Assembly (NCBI RefSeq): GCF_012932915.1
Contig: NZ_VCQU01000013.1
Coordinates: 1 to 64,000, forward strand
DNA: 64,000 bases
Source of the DNA: Antrihabitans stalactiti
Lineage (GTDB): Bacteria; Actinomycetota; Actinomycetes; Mycobacteriales; Mycobacteriaceae
Direction of reading: 5' to 3'
The position numbers were made by a program, and so were the translations under genes. Each line of letters starts with the position of its first letter. The stretch's first letter is position 1. Below are positions 49,979-59,247 of this stretch, one piece after another. The notes beneath the pieces are model-generated. The model was not told the origin of the DNA and did no database searches. It saw only the letters and a program-made list of their open reading frames with translations.

Positions 49979-50567
49979 GCCACTCGCCGCGATTGTCTTG
50001 GGAGTGCTGCTGATCGGTACCTGGTTCGCCCAGCCGATCAGCAGCACTTCTGCGTTGACGCCCCGGCGAGCTGCGGTGCAGTACACGCCGCCGGGCATGG
50101 TTACCGAAGGTGTTGTGCCCCAAGCTGCTCCGACCTGGATTGCCATCGAACCCGGCGTATTGGCCAGGACGATGCTCGATCCTGCGGGCGTCCGGGCTGT
50201 CAACGGTGTGGTGGTCCCGGCAGACAACCGGCCGGTGTTTCGAACCGACAGCAACGAACCCGGTACCGATTCGCCGGGAACGTCGTTCATCGTCGGCCAC
50301 AACTACGTCGACCAGTCGGGCGAGTTCATTCCGTTCTCGGCGCTCGAGAAGGTTGCCGTCGGCCAGTCGATCGTTCTCGGTACGCCGAACGGGACCCTGG
50401 TTTATGCAGTGCGACAGGTGATTCGGGTGCCGAAAACTCAGCTGGACGCGCGGACCGACCTGGTCGAGAACGTGCCGGGACGACTCATCTTGGCAACCTG
50501 CGACACCACGGCCGATGGTCGTGACACGACGGACAATCTGGTGGTCATTGCCGCTCTTGCTACCTGA
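49971..50567 (+). CDS. Sortase (class E/F-like)
   Basis: 198 residues from a GTG. The N-terminal membrane anchor (AIVLGVLLIGTWFA) is followed by the sortase domain with catalytic His110 in IVGHNYVD, Cys177 in RLILATCDT and Arg184 in DGRD. The TC-motif and short length suit the class E/F sortases of actinobacteria. The enzyme would anchor or cross-link the coiled-coil protein encoded just before it on the outer face of the membrane. Converges with the MarR gene. Confidence 0.9.
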   Translation: MGKPLAAIVLGVLLIGTWFAQPISSTSALTPRRAAVQYTPPGMVTEGVVPQAAPTWIAIEPGVLARTMLDPAGVRAVNGVVVPADNRPVFRTDSNEPGTDSPGTSFIVGHNYVDQSGEFIPFSALEKVAVGQSIVLGTPNGTLVYAVRQVIRVPKTQLDARTDLVENVPGRLILATCDTTADGRDTTDNLVVIAALAT

Positions 50568-50570
50568 CGA

Positions 50571-51098
50571 TCACGCCGGTGGCCAGCCGCCCGAGGCGAA
50601 ATCGCCGGCGGCAAGCCGCAACTCGGCCAGGATCCGCACCAGCTCACTGAGCTTCTCGGCGTCGAGCCCGGGCTGACCGAAGACCTTAGCATTGAGTTGT
50701 TCGGTCGCCTCCAGCGCCAACGCCCTTCCAGCTTCGGTGATTTCGATCAGTGTGGCTCGCCGGTCGCTTGGATGGGGCACGCGCTTGACCAGACTCGCAG
50801 CTTCGAGGCGGTCGACGGCGTTGGTGACGCTCGTCGGGTGAACCTGCAGCCGTGCACTCGCTTTCGCCATAGGCAGCGCGCCGGTCCGGCTGAAGCTCAA
50901 CAGAGTCAGCAACTCGTACCGCGCAAACGTGAGGCCGGTGGGCTTCAGCACCTCGTCGACTCGCGCCATCATGATCTGCTGTGCTCGCATCACCGAGGTC
51001 ACCGCTGCCATGCCGTCGGCGACCGCGCCCCAGCCGTGGTCGGTCCACTGGCGGTGGGCCTCCTCGATCGGATCGCGGGGCAACGGGGTCGGCGGCAT
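50571..51098 (-). CDS. MarR-family transcriptional regulator
   Basis: 175 residues from the ATG at MPPTPLPRD. Winged helix at about 60-125 with TGALPMAKASARLQVHPTSVTNAVDRLEAASLVKRVPHPSDRRATLIEIT, the standard MarR wing DRR. Long N- and C-terminal helices form the dimer interface. It is divergent from the mmsA operon with 160 bases between, so control of valine/isobutyrate catabolism is a reasonable inference. Confidence 0.9.
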   Translation of the reverse strand: MPPTPLPRDPIEEAHRQWTDHGWGAVADGMAAVTSVMRAQQIMMARVDEVLKPTGLTFARYELLTLLSFSRTGALPMAKASARLQVHPTSVTNAVDRLEAASLVKRVPHPSDRRATLIEITEAGRALALEATEQLNAKVFGQPGLDAEKLSELVRILAELRLAAGDFASGGWPPA

Positions 51099-51258
51099 TC
51101 TTGCATGATCGCACGTGCGCCCGGAAGGTCGTGATTTTCGGCCGCAGACGGAGAACAATGAAGTCTGGCTGGATCGGGCATCTAGACATACATGGACATC
51201 CAACTATAGGATGACAACGGATAATAGCTGGTAGTCGAGAGGGAACGGGTACGAGGAC

Positions 51259-52761
51259 ATGGCACGTGAGTTGACGCACTTCATCGGTGGAGAGCATGTT
51301 GCAGGAACGTCGGGCAAGTTCGGAGATGTGTACGACCCGAACACCGGGCAGGTCCAGGCGCGTGTGCCGCTGGCCACGAAGGCGGAGGTCGAGGCAGTAA
51401 TCGCCAACGCCGAAGAGGCGCAGAAAGAGTGGGCGACCTGGAACCCGCAGCGCCGCGCTCGCGTACTCATGAAGTTCCTTGCCCTCGTGCAGGACGAAAT
51501 GGACTCGCTTGCCGCGCTGCTCTCCTCCGAGCACGGCAAGACGATCCCGGACGCCAAGGGCGACATCCAGCGCGGCCTCGAGGTAGTCGAGTTCGCCGTC
51601 GGCATCCCGCATCTGCTCAAGGGTGAATACACCGAAAGCGCTGGTGGTGGCATCGATGTCTACTCGATGCGGCAGCCGCTCGGCGTGGTCGCCGGCATCA
51701 CCCCGTTCAACTTCCCGGCCATGATTCCGCTCTGGAAGGCTGCTCCCGCGATCGCCTGCGGCAACGCATTCGTCCTCAAGCCGTCGGAGCGCGACCCCTC
51801 GGTCCCGCTGCGCCTCGCTGAGCTGTTCCTGCAGGCAGGGCTGCCCGCCGGCGTCTTCAACGTCGTCAACGGCGACAAGGAGTCGGTCGACGCGCTCCTC
51901 CACGACCCGCGCGTCAAGGCCGTCGGTTTCGTCGGCTCGACCCCGATCGCGCAGTACATCTACGAAACCGCAACCGCCAACGGCAAGCGCGCACAGTGCT
52001 TCGGCGGCGCCAAGAACCATGCAATCGTCATGCCGGATGCGGACCTCGACGACGTCGCGGATCAGCTCGTCGGCGCTGGTTACGGCTCGGCAGGCGAGCG
52101 CTGCATGGCGATCTCGGTCGCCGTTCCGGTCGGTCAGGAGACCGCTGACCGCCTGGTCTCGAAGCTGACCGAGCGCGTCGGCAAGCTCAACGTCGGCCGC
52201 TCGGACGAGAAGGGCGTCGACTTCGGACCGCTCGTCGGCTCCGACGCACTCAAGCGCGTCAACGATTACGTCCAGATCGGTGTCGACGAAGGCGCAACGG
52301 CCGTCGTGGACGGGCGTGGCTTCAAGCTCGAAGGGTCCGAAGACGGCTTCTTCGCCGGTGCGACGTTGTTCGACAACGTCACCAAGGAGATGCGGATCTA
52401 CAAGGAAGAGATCTTCGGCCCGGTGCTGATGGTCGTTCGCGCACACGATTACGAAGAGGCGCTTGCCCTTCCGTCGGATCACGAATACGGCAACGGCGTC
52501 GCGATCTTCACCCGCGACGGTGACACCGCGCGCGATTTCGCCACCCGGGTTCAGGTCGGCATGGTCGGCATCAACGTGCCGATCCCTGTTCCGATCGCGT
52601 ACCACACCTTCGGTGGCTGGAAGCGTTCCGGTTTCGGCGATCTCAACCAGCACGGTCCGGATTCGGTGCGCTTCTACACCAAGACCAAGACGGTCACGCA
52701 GCGGTGGCCGAAGGGCTTGAAGGAGAACGCCGACCACTTCGTCATTCCGACGATGGACTGA
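51259..52761 (+). CDS. mmsA: CoA-acylating methylmalonate-semialdehyde dehydrogenase
   Basis: 500 residues. Aldehyde dehydrogenase with Asn152 (PFNFPAM), catalytic Cys282 in GSAGERCMAI and the MmsA-specific opening THFIGGEHVAGTSGK. It converts (methyl)malonate semialdehyde with CoA and NAD+ to propionyl- or acetyl-CoA, the last step of valine breakdown. First gene of a five-gene operon. Confidence 0.95.
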   Translation: MARELTHFIGGEHVAGTSGKFGDVYDPNTGQVQARVPLATKAEVEAVIANAEEAQKEWATWNPQRRARVLMKFLALVQDEMDSLAALLSSEHGKTIPDAKGDIQRGLEVVEFAVGIPHLLKGEYTESAGGGIDVYSMRQPLGVVAGITPFNFPAMIPLWKAAPAIACGNAFVLKPSERDPSVPLRLAELFLQAGLPAGVFNVVNGDKESVDALLHDPRVKAVGFVGSTPIAQYIYETATANGKRAQCFGGAKNHAIVMPDADLDDVADQLVGAGYGSAGERCMAISVAVPVGQETADRLVSKLTERVGKLNVGRSDEKGVDFGPLVGSDALKRVNDYVQIGVDEGATAVVDGRGFKLEGSEDGFFAGATLFDNVTKEMRIYKEEIFGPVLMVVRAHDYEEALALPSDHEYGNGVAIFTRDGDTARDFATRVQVGMVGINVPIPVPIAYHTFGGWKRSGFGDLNQHGPDSVRFYTKTKTVTQRWPKGLKENADHFVIPTMD

Positions 52762-52762
52762 C

Positions 52763-53905
52763 ATGTTCACACTGTCCGACGACGAGCAGGCAATCGTCGA
52801 AACTGCTCGTGACTTTGCCCTGGAGTTTTTGGCGCCCAACGCAATCGAGTGGGATCAGAACAAGCACTTCCCGACGGACGTCCTCCGCAAGGCGGGCGCC
52901 CTCGGGATGGGCGGGATCTACATTCGAGAAGAAGTCGGCGGCTCGGAACTGACAAGGCTCGACGCGGTCCGGATCTTCGAGCAGCTTGCATACGGCTGCC
53001 CGACGATCTCGGCGTACATCTCGATCCACAACATGGCCACGTGGATGATCGACAAGTTCGGCTCCGACGAGCAACGCCACGAATGGGTGCCTGCGCTCGC
53101 GTCGATGGAACACCTCGCGAGCTATTGCCTCACCGAGCCCGGTGCGGGCTCAGACGCGGCAGCCTTGAGTACCAAAGCTGTTCGCCACGAGGACGAGTAT
53201 GTTCTCAACGGCGTCAAGCAGTTCATCTCGGGCGCCGGGTCAGCGGACGTCTACGTCGTCATGGCTCGTACGGGAGACGCTGGACCCAAGGGGATTTCGG
53301 CGTTCATCGTTCCGAAGGACACGCCAGGTCTGTCGTTCGGTGCGAACGAGAAGAAGATGGGCTGGAACGCGCAGCCCACTCGCCAGGTGATCATGGAGGA
53401 TGCGCGGATTCCCGCGGCGAACCTGATCGGCAGCGAGGGCAACGGCTTTCGGATTGCGATGGCAGGGCTCAACGGTGGTCGGCTGAACATCGCAGCAGCG
53501 TCGGTCGGCGGCGCGCACGCGGCGTTCGACAAGGCGGTGTCCTACCTTGCCGAGCGAAAGGCGTTCGGCGCCAGGCTGCTCGATTCGCAGGCGCTGCAGT
53601 TCAAGCTCGCCGACATGCGGACCGAACTCGAAGCTGCCCGAACCCTGCTGTGGCGTGCCGCCGCCGCGCTGGATGCCGGCGATGCCGACGTCGTCGAACT
53701 GTGCGCCATGGCAAAGCGATTCGGCACGGACGGCGGATTCAACGTGGCGAACGATGCACTGCAGTTGCTCGGTGGGTACGGCTATCTTGCCGAGTACGGC
53801 GTGGAGAAAATAGTCCGCGACCTGCGGGTACATCAGATTCTCGAAGGGACGAACGAAATCATGCGAGTGGTGATTGCCCGGTCGATCGTGGGCTCCGTCA
53901 AATGA
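52763..53905 (+). CDS. Acyl-CoA dehydrogenase, isobutyryl-CoA dehydrogenase type
   Basis: 380 residues. FAD and substrate motifs CLTEPGAGSDAAA at about 117-129, FISGAGSADVYVV, and the C-terminal catalytic Glu in HQILEGTNEIMRVV. Family size and operon position between mmsA and the hydroxyisobutyryl-CoA hydrolase point to isobutyryl-CoA to methacrylyl-CoA. Starts one base after mmsA. Confidence 0.92.
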   Translation: MFTLSDDEQAIVETARDFALEFLAPNAIEWDQNKHFPTDVLRKAGALGMGGIYIREEVGGSELTRLDAVRIFEQLAYGCPTISAYISIHNMATWMIDKFGSDEQRHEWVPALASMEHLASYCLTEPGAGSDAAALSTKAVRHEDEYVLNGVKQFISGAGSADVYVVMARTGDAGPKGISAFIVPKDTPGLSFGANEKKMGWNAQPTRQVIMEDARIPAANLIGSEGNGFRIAMAGLNGGRLNIAAASVGGAHAAFDKAVSYLAERKAFGARLLDSQALQFKLADMRTELEAARTLLWRAAAALDAGDADVVELCAMAKRFGTDGGFNVANDALQLLGGYGYLAEYGVEKIVRDLRVHQILEGTNEIMRVVIARSIVGSVK

Positions 53906-54942
53906 CAGACGATGTTCTGATCGAGAAGCGCGACGGCCTCGGTCTTCTGCATCTCAACCGGCCGAAAGCGATCAACGCGCTCAATCATGCGATGGTGTTG
54001 GCGATTACACCTGCTCTGCGCGGCTGGATCGACGACGAAGAAGTGAGTGCCGTTGTCATCACCGGTGCTGGCGAACGTGGGTTGTGCGCAGGTGGTGACA
54101 TCGTGCCGATCTACCACGATGCGCAGGGCAGTGGTAAAGCGACGCAGGACTTCTGGCGCGACGAATACATCCTCAACGCGTTGATCGCGAACTACCCGAA
54201 GCCGTATGTCGCCGTGATGGACGGCATCGTGATGGGTGGCGGTGTCGGGATTTCCGCGCATGGCAGCGTGCGTATCGTGACCGAGCGATCCAAGGTCGGA
54301 ATGCCGGAGGTCGGGATCGGGTTGGTGCCCGATGTCGGCGGCACCTATCTGCTCCCGCGAGCACCGGGGGAGTTGGGCACTCACATCGCGCTGACCACCG
54401 GCAGGCTCGGCGCAGGCGACGCGATCGCCACCGGTTTCGCCGACCACTTCGTGCCGTCGTCGGATCTGCCGTCCTTCTTGGAGGCGTTGCACACGTCGTC
54501 GATCGAGGACGCGCTCGACAAGTTCGCTTCGGCAGCACCCGAATCTGAGCTGCTGGCTCAACAGGGCTGGATCGACGAGTGCTACTCAGCCGACACCGTC
54601 GAGGAGATCGTGGCTCGGCTGCAGGCGCACAGCGCGCCCGAAGCGGCAGCGGCGGCGGAGCAGATCCTGTCGAAGTCGCCGATCGCGGTGAAGGTCGCGC
54701 TGGAGTCGCTGCGGCGGGCGCGGAGGCTCACGACGATCGAAGAGGTGCTGAACGACGAGTATCGAGTGTCGCTGAGCTGCTTGAAGTCTCACGATCTCGT
54801 CGAAGGCATCCGCGCTCAGGTGATAGACAAAGATCGAAATCCACAGTGGCAGCCAGCGACCCTCGAAGCGGTCACGCCCGACCAGGTTGCCGCGTACTTC
54901 GCCGATCTCGGCGAACTCGAACTCGGATTGAAAGGTAAGTGA
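53902..54942 (+). CDS. 3-hydroxyisobutyryl-CoA hydrolase
   Basis: 346 residues. Crotonase fold with oxyanion loops GLCAGGDIVPIYHDA at about 55-69 and VMDGIVMGGGVGISAHG at about 100-116, then MPEVGIGLVPDVGGTYLLPR with the Glu/Asp of hydrolases. Longer than enoyl-CoA hydratases because of the C-terminal HIBCH extension (SLSCLKSHDLVEGIRAQVID). Frees 3-hydroxyisobutyrate, so the pathway can leave CoA-bound intermediates. The start overlaps the previous stop by 4 bp. Confidence 0.93.
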   Translation: MTDDVLIEKRDGLGLLHLNRPKAINALNHAMVLAITPALRGWIDDEEVSAVVITGAGERGLCAGGDIVPIYHDAQGSGKATQDFWRDEYILNALIANYPKPYVAVMDGIVMGGGVGISAHGSVRIVTERSKVGMPEVGIGLVPDVGGTYLLPRAPGELGTHIALTTGRLGAGDAIATGFADHFVPSSDLPSFLEALHTSSIEDALDKFASAAPESELLAQQGWIDECYSADTVEEIVARLQAHSAPEAAAAAEQILSKSPIAVKVALESLRRARRLTTIEEVLNDEYRVSLSCLKSHDLVEGIRAQVIDKDRNPQWQPATLEAVTPDQVAAYFADLGELELGLKGK

Positions 54943-55847
54943 TGAGCACACCCAGCAACGTCACAGTCGGCTTCGTCGGACTCGGCCACATGGGCGGACC
55001 GATGGCCGCCAACCTCGCCAAAGCCGGATATCAGGTGCTCGGATTCGACCTGGTCCCCGCCGCGCTCGAGCAGGCCGCCAAGGACGGCATAACTGTCGTC
55101 TCCTCGTCCGACGACGCCGCGAAAGCAGATGTCGTCATCACGATGCTGCCCAGCGGTAAGCACGTCCTGGATCTGTACAGCGGCGGCTTGCTCGCGGCAG
55201 CAAAGCCCGGCACGTTGTTCATCGATTCGTCGACGATCGACGTGGCAGATGCCAAGGCTGCCAACGAGTTAGCGGTCGCCGCTGGTCACCGTGCGGTCGA
55301 CGCCCCCGTCTCCGGTGGTGTGGCGGGAGCTGCCGCCGGAACCCTCGCCTTCATGGTCGGCGGCGAGGCGGAGGACTTCGAAGCCGCCAAGCCGCTGCTC
55401 GACGTGATGGGTGCCAAGATCGTCCACTGCGGCGGTGCCGGTGTCGGTCAGGCCGCGAAGATCTGCAACAACATGATTCTCGGCGTTTCGATGATCGCCG
55501 TCAGCGAAGCATTCGTCCTCGGCGAGAAGTTGGGGCTGACCAACCAGGCCATGTTCGATGTCGTCTCCAATGCGTCGGGTCAGTGCTGGTCTTTGACGTC
55601 GTACTGCCCGGTCCCCGGACCCGTGCCTGCCAGCCCGGCCAACAAGGACTACCAGCCCGGCTTTGCCACCGCGTTGATGCACAAGGACCTCGGGCTCGCG
55701 GCAAATGCGTTGCGGGCCAACGGCGTCGACGGGCTGCTCGGTCTGCAGGCCGAAGAGATCTACAAACGCTTCAAGGACGAAACGGGCGGTGGGCTAGACT
55801 TCTCGGCCATCGTGACCGACATCCGTAAGCGTTCTGGAGAGGCCTGA
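54942..55847 (+). CDS. mmsB: 3-hydroxyisobutyrate dehydrogenase
   Basis: 301 residues from the ATG overlapping the hydrolase stop; a GTG one codon earlier is equally possible. NAD-binding GFVGLGHMGGPMAANL at about 10-25, substrate loop DAPVSGGVAGA at about 120-130 and catalytic Lys in GQAAKICNNM at about 168-177. Oxidises 3-hydroxyisobutyrate to methylmalonate semialdehyde, the substrate of MmsA. Confidence 0.95.
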   Translation: MSTPSNVTVGFVGLGHMGGPMAANLAKAGYQVLGFDLVPAALEQAAKDGITVVSSSDDAAKADVVITMLPSGKHVLDLYSGGLLAAAKPGTLFIDSSTIDVADAKAANELAVAAGHRAVDAPVSGGVAGAAAGTLAFMVGGEAEDFEAAKPLLDVMGAKIVHCGGAGVGQAAKICNNMILGVSMIAVSEAFVLGEKLGLTNQAMFDVVSNASGQCWSLTSYCPVPGPVPASPANKDYQPGFATALMHKDLGLAANALRANGVDGLLGLQAEEIYKRFKDETGGGLDFSAIVTDIRKRSGEA

Positions 55848-55850
55848 TCA

Positions 55851-56627
55851 GTGACTGATTTCGAGACGATTCTGCTCGAACGCAAGGGCAGGGTCGGCGT
55901 CATCACGCTGAACCGGCCGAAGGCACTCAACGCGCTGAATTCGCAGGTGCTGAAAGACCTGATCGTCGCGCTCGACGAACTCGAAGCCGACTCTGGGATC
56001 GGCGCGATCGTTCTGACGGGGTCCGAGCGGGCGTTCGCAGCCGGCGCGGACATCAAGGAGATGCAGCCGCAGTCGTACATGGACATGTTCATGAGCGACT
56101 TCTTCTCCGGCTGGGATCGCCTCGCGTCGGCACGCAAGCCCACGATTGCCGCGGTCGCCGGCTACGCGCTCGGTGGCGGTTGTGAGATCGCCATGATGTG
56201 CGACATCCTGCTCGCCGCCGACACCGCCAAGTTCGGTCAGCCGGAAATCACCCTGGGCGTGATTCCGGGAATCGGCGGGTCGCAACGACTTACCCGCGCG
56301 GTCGGCAAGGCAAAGGCGATGGATCTGGTCCTCACCGGCCGGACCATCGACGCCGAAGAAGCCGAGCGTGCCGGACTGGTCTCACGCATCGTCCCCGCCG
56401 CTGAGCTCCTCGACGAGGCGCTGAAGGTGGGGGAGAAGATCGCGTCCATGTCGCTCCCTGTCGCCATGGTGGCGAAGGAAGCGGTCAATCGGTCGTTCGA
56501 GACCACACTGTCCGAAGGAATCCGCTTCGAGCGCAGGGTTTTCCATTCGCTGTTCGCGACCGAAGATCAGACCGAAGGCATGACGGCGTTCGTCGAGAAG
56601 CGCAAGCCGAACTTCAACCACCGCTAG
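55851..56627 (+). CDS. Enoyl-CoA hydratase
   Basis: 258 residues, GTG start. Crotonase with [10 protein letters not shown] at about 63-72, [16 protein letters not shown] at about 105-120 and [20 protein letters not shown] at about 129-148; both catalytic Glu residues are in place. It would hydrate methacrylyl-CoA and completes the valine route. It lies three bases after mmsB, last gene of the operon. Confidence 0.94.
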   Translation: MTDFETILLERKGRVGVITLNRPKALNALNSQVLKDLIVALDELEADSGIGAIVLTGSERAFAAGADIKEMQPQSYMDMFMSDFFSGWDRLASARKPTIAAVAGYALGGGCEIAMMCDILLAADTAKFGQPEITLGVIPGIGGSQRLTRAVGKAKAMDLVLTGRTIDAEEAERAGLVSRIVPAAELLDEALKVGEKIASMSLPVAMVAKEAVNRSFETTLSEGIRFERRVFHSLFATEDQTEGMTAFVEKRKPNFNHR

Positions 56628-56716
56628 CCACTCACGAGCAGATCGGGGACTTTCGGCGATCGAAACGGGCCCAAATGCCCGCGTTCGCCGACCCGGACCA
56701 AATCTAGTGTGACCCC

Positions 56717-57160
56717 ATGGCCGTCAAGGGAACTCGCGAGTTCGATGTCGCTGCAACGCCCGCAGCGATCATCGACGCGCTCGCTGATATCGAAGATCTG
56801 CCGACTTGGTCGGGACCGCACCGTGCCGCGAAAGTCGAATCGCGGTATCCGGACGGACGACCGGATCTTGTTCGTTCGCAAGTGAAGATCGTGGGCATCA
56901 CCGACAACCAAGTGACCGAGTACACCTGGGACGGCGACAAGTCCATGGGTTGGAAACTTGTCGAGAGCAGCCAGCAGGCGAAGCAGGTCGGCTCCTACCA
57001 GCTGACCCCGTCCGCCAAGGGCACTCACATCGTGTTCGATCTCGAAATCGCTTTGAAGATTCCGCTGCCAGGCTTTCTGCAGCGCCAGATCCTCAACATC
57101 GCCATGGATACGGCGAGCAAGGATCTTTCGAAGTTCGTTCAGCGTCGCGCTGTCGCGTAA
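56717..57160 (+). CDS. SRPBCC-family (cyclase/dehydrase-like) protein
   Basis: 147 residues. KGTREFDVAATPAAIIDALADIEDLPTWSGPHRAAKVESRYPDGRPD, in outline, is the START-like opening with the conserved trailing LVRSQVKIVGITDNQVTEYTW; the C-terminal helix is QILNIAMDTASKDLSKFVQR. Mycobacterial relatives of this length are annotated cyclase/dehydrase; ligand unknown. Not clearly part of the valine operon (about 90 bases after it). Confidence 0.82.
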   Translation: MAVKGTREFDVAATPAAIIDALADIEDLPTWSGPHRAAKVESRYPDGRPDLVRSQVKIVGITDNQVTEYTWDGDKSMGWKLVESSQQAKQVGSYQLTPSAKGTHIVFDLEIALKIPLPGFLQRQILNIAMDTASKDLSKFVQRRAVA

Positions 57161-57230
57161 TCGCCGTTCGACTCACAATGATTTCAAGGGTGGGCACGGA
57201 CCCGCCGGTGCGGCAAAGTCATTCACCGAT

Positions 57231-57301
57231 GCGGGTGTGGCTGAGTGGCAAGGCACCGGCCTGCAAAGCCGTTCACACGGGTTCGAATCCCGTCACTCGC
57301 T
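57231..57301 (+). tRNA. tRNA-Cys (GCA anticodon)
   Basis: 71-base cloverleaf: acceptor GCGGGTG/CACTCGC (one G-U), D-arm GGCTGAGTGGCAAGGC, anticodon loop CTGCAAA with anticodon GCA, T-arm ACGGG-TTCGAAT-CCCGT and discriminator base U, as expected for Cys. The first anticodon-stem pair is C opposite T (mismatch). CCA is not encoded. Confidence 0.95.
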
Positions 57302-57305
57302 CTAG

Positions 57306-57346
57306 CGAAAGCCCTGGTCAGCGCAGTTTGCTGGTCAGGGCTTTCG
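57306..57346 (+). terminator. Terminator hairpin after tRNA-Cys
   Basis: CGAAAGCCCTGGTCAGC and GCTGGTCAGGGCTTTCG form an extended stem (11 outer pairs perfect, a few mismatches inside) with a 7-base loop, five bases after the tRNA. Confidence 0.75.
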
Positions 57347-57402
57347 TCTCGAAATTTCCGAGTTCTCGCTACACTGCCCCGGGGGATCGACGAGGGGGCC
57401 AC

Positions 57403-58335
57403 ATGGCGAAGCAGCTGCTGACACTACCGAAGGACTTTCGGGAGAGAGGCGAGCCCTACACGCTCGGGGAGCTGCAGGAGATCTTCGCGACGCGATCGGT
57501 CGACGCGCGCGGCGGGTACAGCAAAGAAGTCGCGCTCGCGATGCGTACCGTCCGCGCCGACGGCGTGCGTTGGTTGCTGGACCAGGGTGCCGACATCGAG
57601 GCCGAGAGCAACTTCGGACGCACGCCGTTGACCAGTCGGATCTCCCACAAAGATGTGGAGGTGGTCCGGCTTCTTCTCGAGCGTGGCGCCGATCCGGTGG
57701 ATTCCGCGCACAAGGACACCCCACTGGGTGAAGCCGCGACCACCCATCAACTGGAGATCGTCGAACTGCTTCTCGCTGCCGGCGCCGACGTCCACGCCAC
57801 CGACACGATGGGCTGGACGCCGCTGGACCTCGCCGTGCTCCGAACAGACCCGCACAACGGCCCCAATGCGCTGCCGGTCATCCGTCTGCTGGCTTCTCGT
57901 CACGCCAGACTCAACGATCAGGTGCCGCCATACCTGCGCCGTGCGATGGCCAACCTCTACCGGTTCGAGGCCGCAGGCAACGTGACTGTCGACATGCGCG
58001 AGGCTCTCAACGAAGTGCTTGCCATGTTCGACGTCACGCCTCCGGCGCGCCCGCGTGTGCTCGCCGACGGCGAACCGATCGTCGTCTCCTCGACCGACTG
58101 GAGGAAGCAGTTCTCCGAGTTATGGGGGATGCTCGTCCCGAACGGCGGCGCCGCGGCGAGCGTTCAGGGCGAAGTTGTGCGCATCGCGGGTCGTATCGGC
58201 CACGATTATGTGGACAAGTCCGGTCGGTCAAGCCTTGGGCCGCTCTTGGTTCGAATCGACCAGGCAGCCGAACTGGCGGAAGTGAGTGGCGGCTGCCGCG
58301 GCCGATATCTCCATGGACGAAGCGCACAAGCGTAG
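57403..58335 (+). CDS. Ankyrin-repeat protein
   Basis: 310 residues from the ATG after GGGGGCC. At least three ankyrin repeats at about 55-150: GVRWLLDQGADIEAESNFGRTPL, DVEVVRLLLERGADPVDSAHKDTPL, QLEIVELLLAAGADVHATDTMGWTPLDLAV. A conserved C-terminal segment follows (STDWRKQFSELWGMLVPNGGAAASVQGEVVRIAGRIGHDYVD). It is a protein-interaction module with no enzyme motif. The final residues are Gly/Arg/Ala-rich and end one base short of the SDR stop on the other strand. Confidence 0.85.
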   Translation: MAKQLLTLPKDFRERGEPYTLGELQEIFATRSVDARGGYSKEVALAMRTVRADGVRWLLDQGADIEAESNFGRTPLTSRISHKDVEVVRLLLERGADPVDSAHKDTPLGEAATTHQLEIVELLLAAGADVHATDTMGWTPLDLAVLRTDPHNGPNALPVIRLLASRHARLNDQVPPYLRRAMANLYRFEAAGNVTVDMREALNEVLAMFDVTPPARPRVLADGEPIVVSSTDWRKQFSELWGMLVPNGGAAASVQGEVVRIAGRIGHDYVDKSGRSSLGPLLVRIDQAAELAEVSGGCRGRYLHGRSAQA

Positions 58336-58336
58336 T

Positions 58337-59173
58337 TCAACTAGCGATTCGTTCGATGACACCGAGCGCGCGAGTGAACGCCCCTGGCGCGAGTCGCTTG
58401 AGCTGCCACGCAACTTTTGCGTCCAGTTGTGGCATGACATGAAGTTGGCCGCGATCGTGGGCGTCGAGTGTGGTCTGGGCGATCGATTGCGGCGACGATC
58501 CGATCCATTTCATGAGCGTGTCCGCGAGCTGGGCAGCTGATTCGGTAATCGCGGTGTTGTCGTTGATGTTGGTTTTGACCAGTGTGGGGCAGAGCACGGT
58601 AATCGTCACACCAGTTCCGCTGAGTTCTGCTGCGAGCGTCTCGGATAGCGACAACACGCCGGCTTTGCTGACGTTGTATGCGGCCATGCGTGGGCCAGCA
58701 CCGAAGCTGGCGGCCGATGCCACGTTGATGATGCCTCCGCTGCCTCGTTCGCGCAGGCGAGGCGCGAGAACGTGGCAGCCGTGGATGACGCCCCAGAGGT
58801 TGACCTCGATTGTGCGGTACCAGTCGTCGAGCGGGGTTTCGCCGACGACGGTGCCTCCCGTCCCGATTCCGGCGTTGTTGATCATCAAGCTTACCGAGTT
58901 GCCGAACCAGCCTTCGGCGACGTTTGCGAGGTCGAGCACTTGGCGTGCGTCGGCGACGTCGCACTGTATGGCTATCGCGTCTCCGCCTTTGCTCGTAATC
59001 AGGGTGCTGGTCTGTTGCGCGCTGCCGATGTCGATGTCGGCGCAGACGACGCGGCCATCCCGTCGGCTGAGTTCGATGGCGAAGGCGCGGCCGATTCCGC
59101 TGCCCGCGCCGGTGACGACTGCGTCAGCGCCGTAGGTGCGTCGATCGCGCCGGGCGAACGGCCATACATTCAT
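58337..59173 (-). CDS. Short-chain dehydrogenase/reductase
   Basis: 278 residues. Cofactor motif TGAGSGIG at about 21-28, NNAG at about 98-101, catalytic Ser in NVASAASFGAG and YNVSKAG (Tyr/Lys), with ADI after strand 2 favouring NAD(H). Substrate unknown. Neighbouring genes on the right (SRPBCC, acyl-CoA dehydrogenase, hydrolase, Mce-associated) point to lipid or steroid handling; this is inference. Confidence 0.9.
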   Translation of the reverse strand: MNVWPFARRDRRTYGADAVVTGAGSGIGRAFAIELSRRDGRVVCADIDIGSAQQTSTLITSKGGDAIAIQCDVADARQVLDLANVAEGWFGNSVSLMINNAGIGTGGTVVGETPLDDWYRTIEVNLWGVIHGCHVLAPRLRERGSGGIINVASAASFGAGPRMAAYNVSKAGVLSLSETLAAELSGTGVTITVLCPTLVKTNINDNTAITESAAQLADTLMKWIGSSPQSIAQTTLDAHDRGQLHVMPQLDAKVAWQLKRLAPGAFTRALGVIERIAS

Positions 59174-59247
59174 GAGAGCCCCTGTGAGAGTTGATGTTTC
59201 GAAACTGGATGGTGACTTGGTTGGGCGAGCGGTCTGTCAGCAGCGTG

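Noticed and set aside
51200-51230. GGATAAT as the -10 box of mmsA and CATCC/GGATG as a MarR operator
   Set aside because: No matching -35 at proper spacing and only 5-bp arms; left unassigned.
56650-56695. Terminator after the enoyl-CoA hydratase gene (GGGC/GCCC region)
   Set aside because: Only five continuous pairs before mismatches; too weak to claim.
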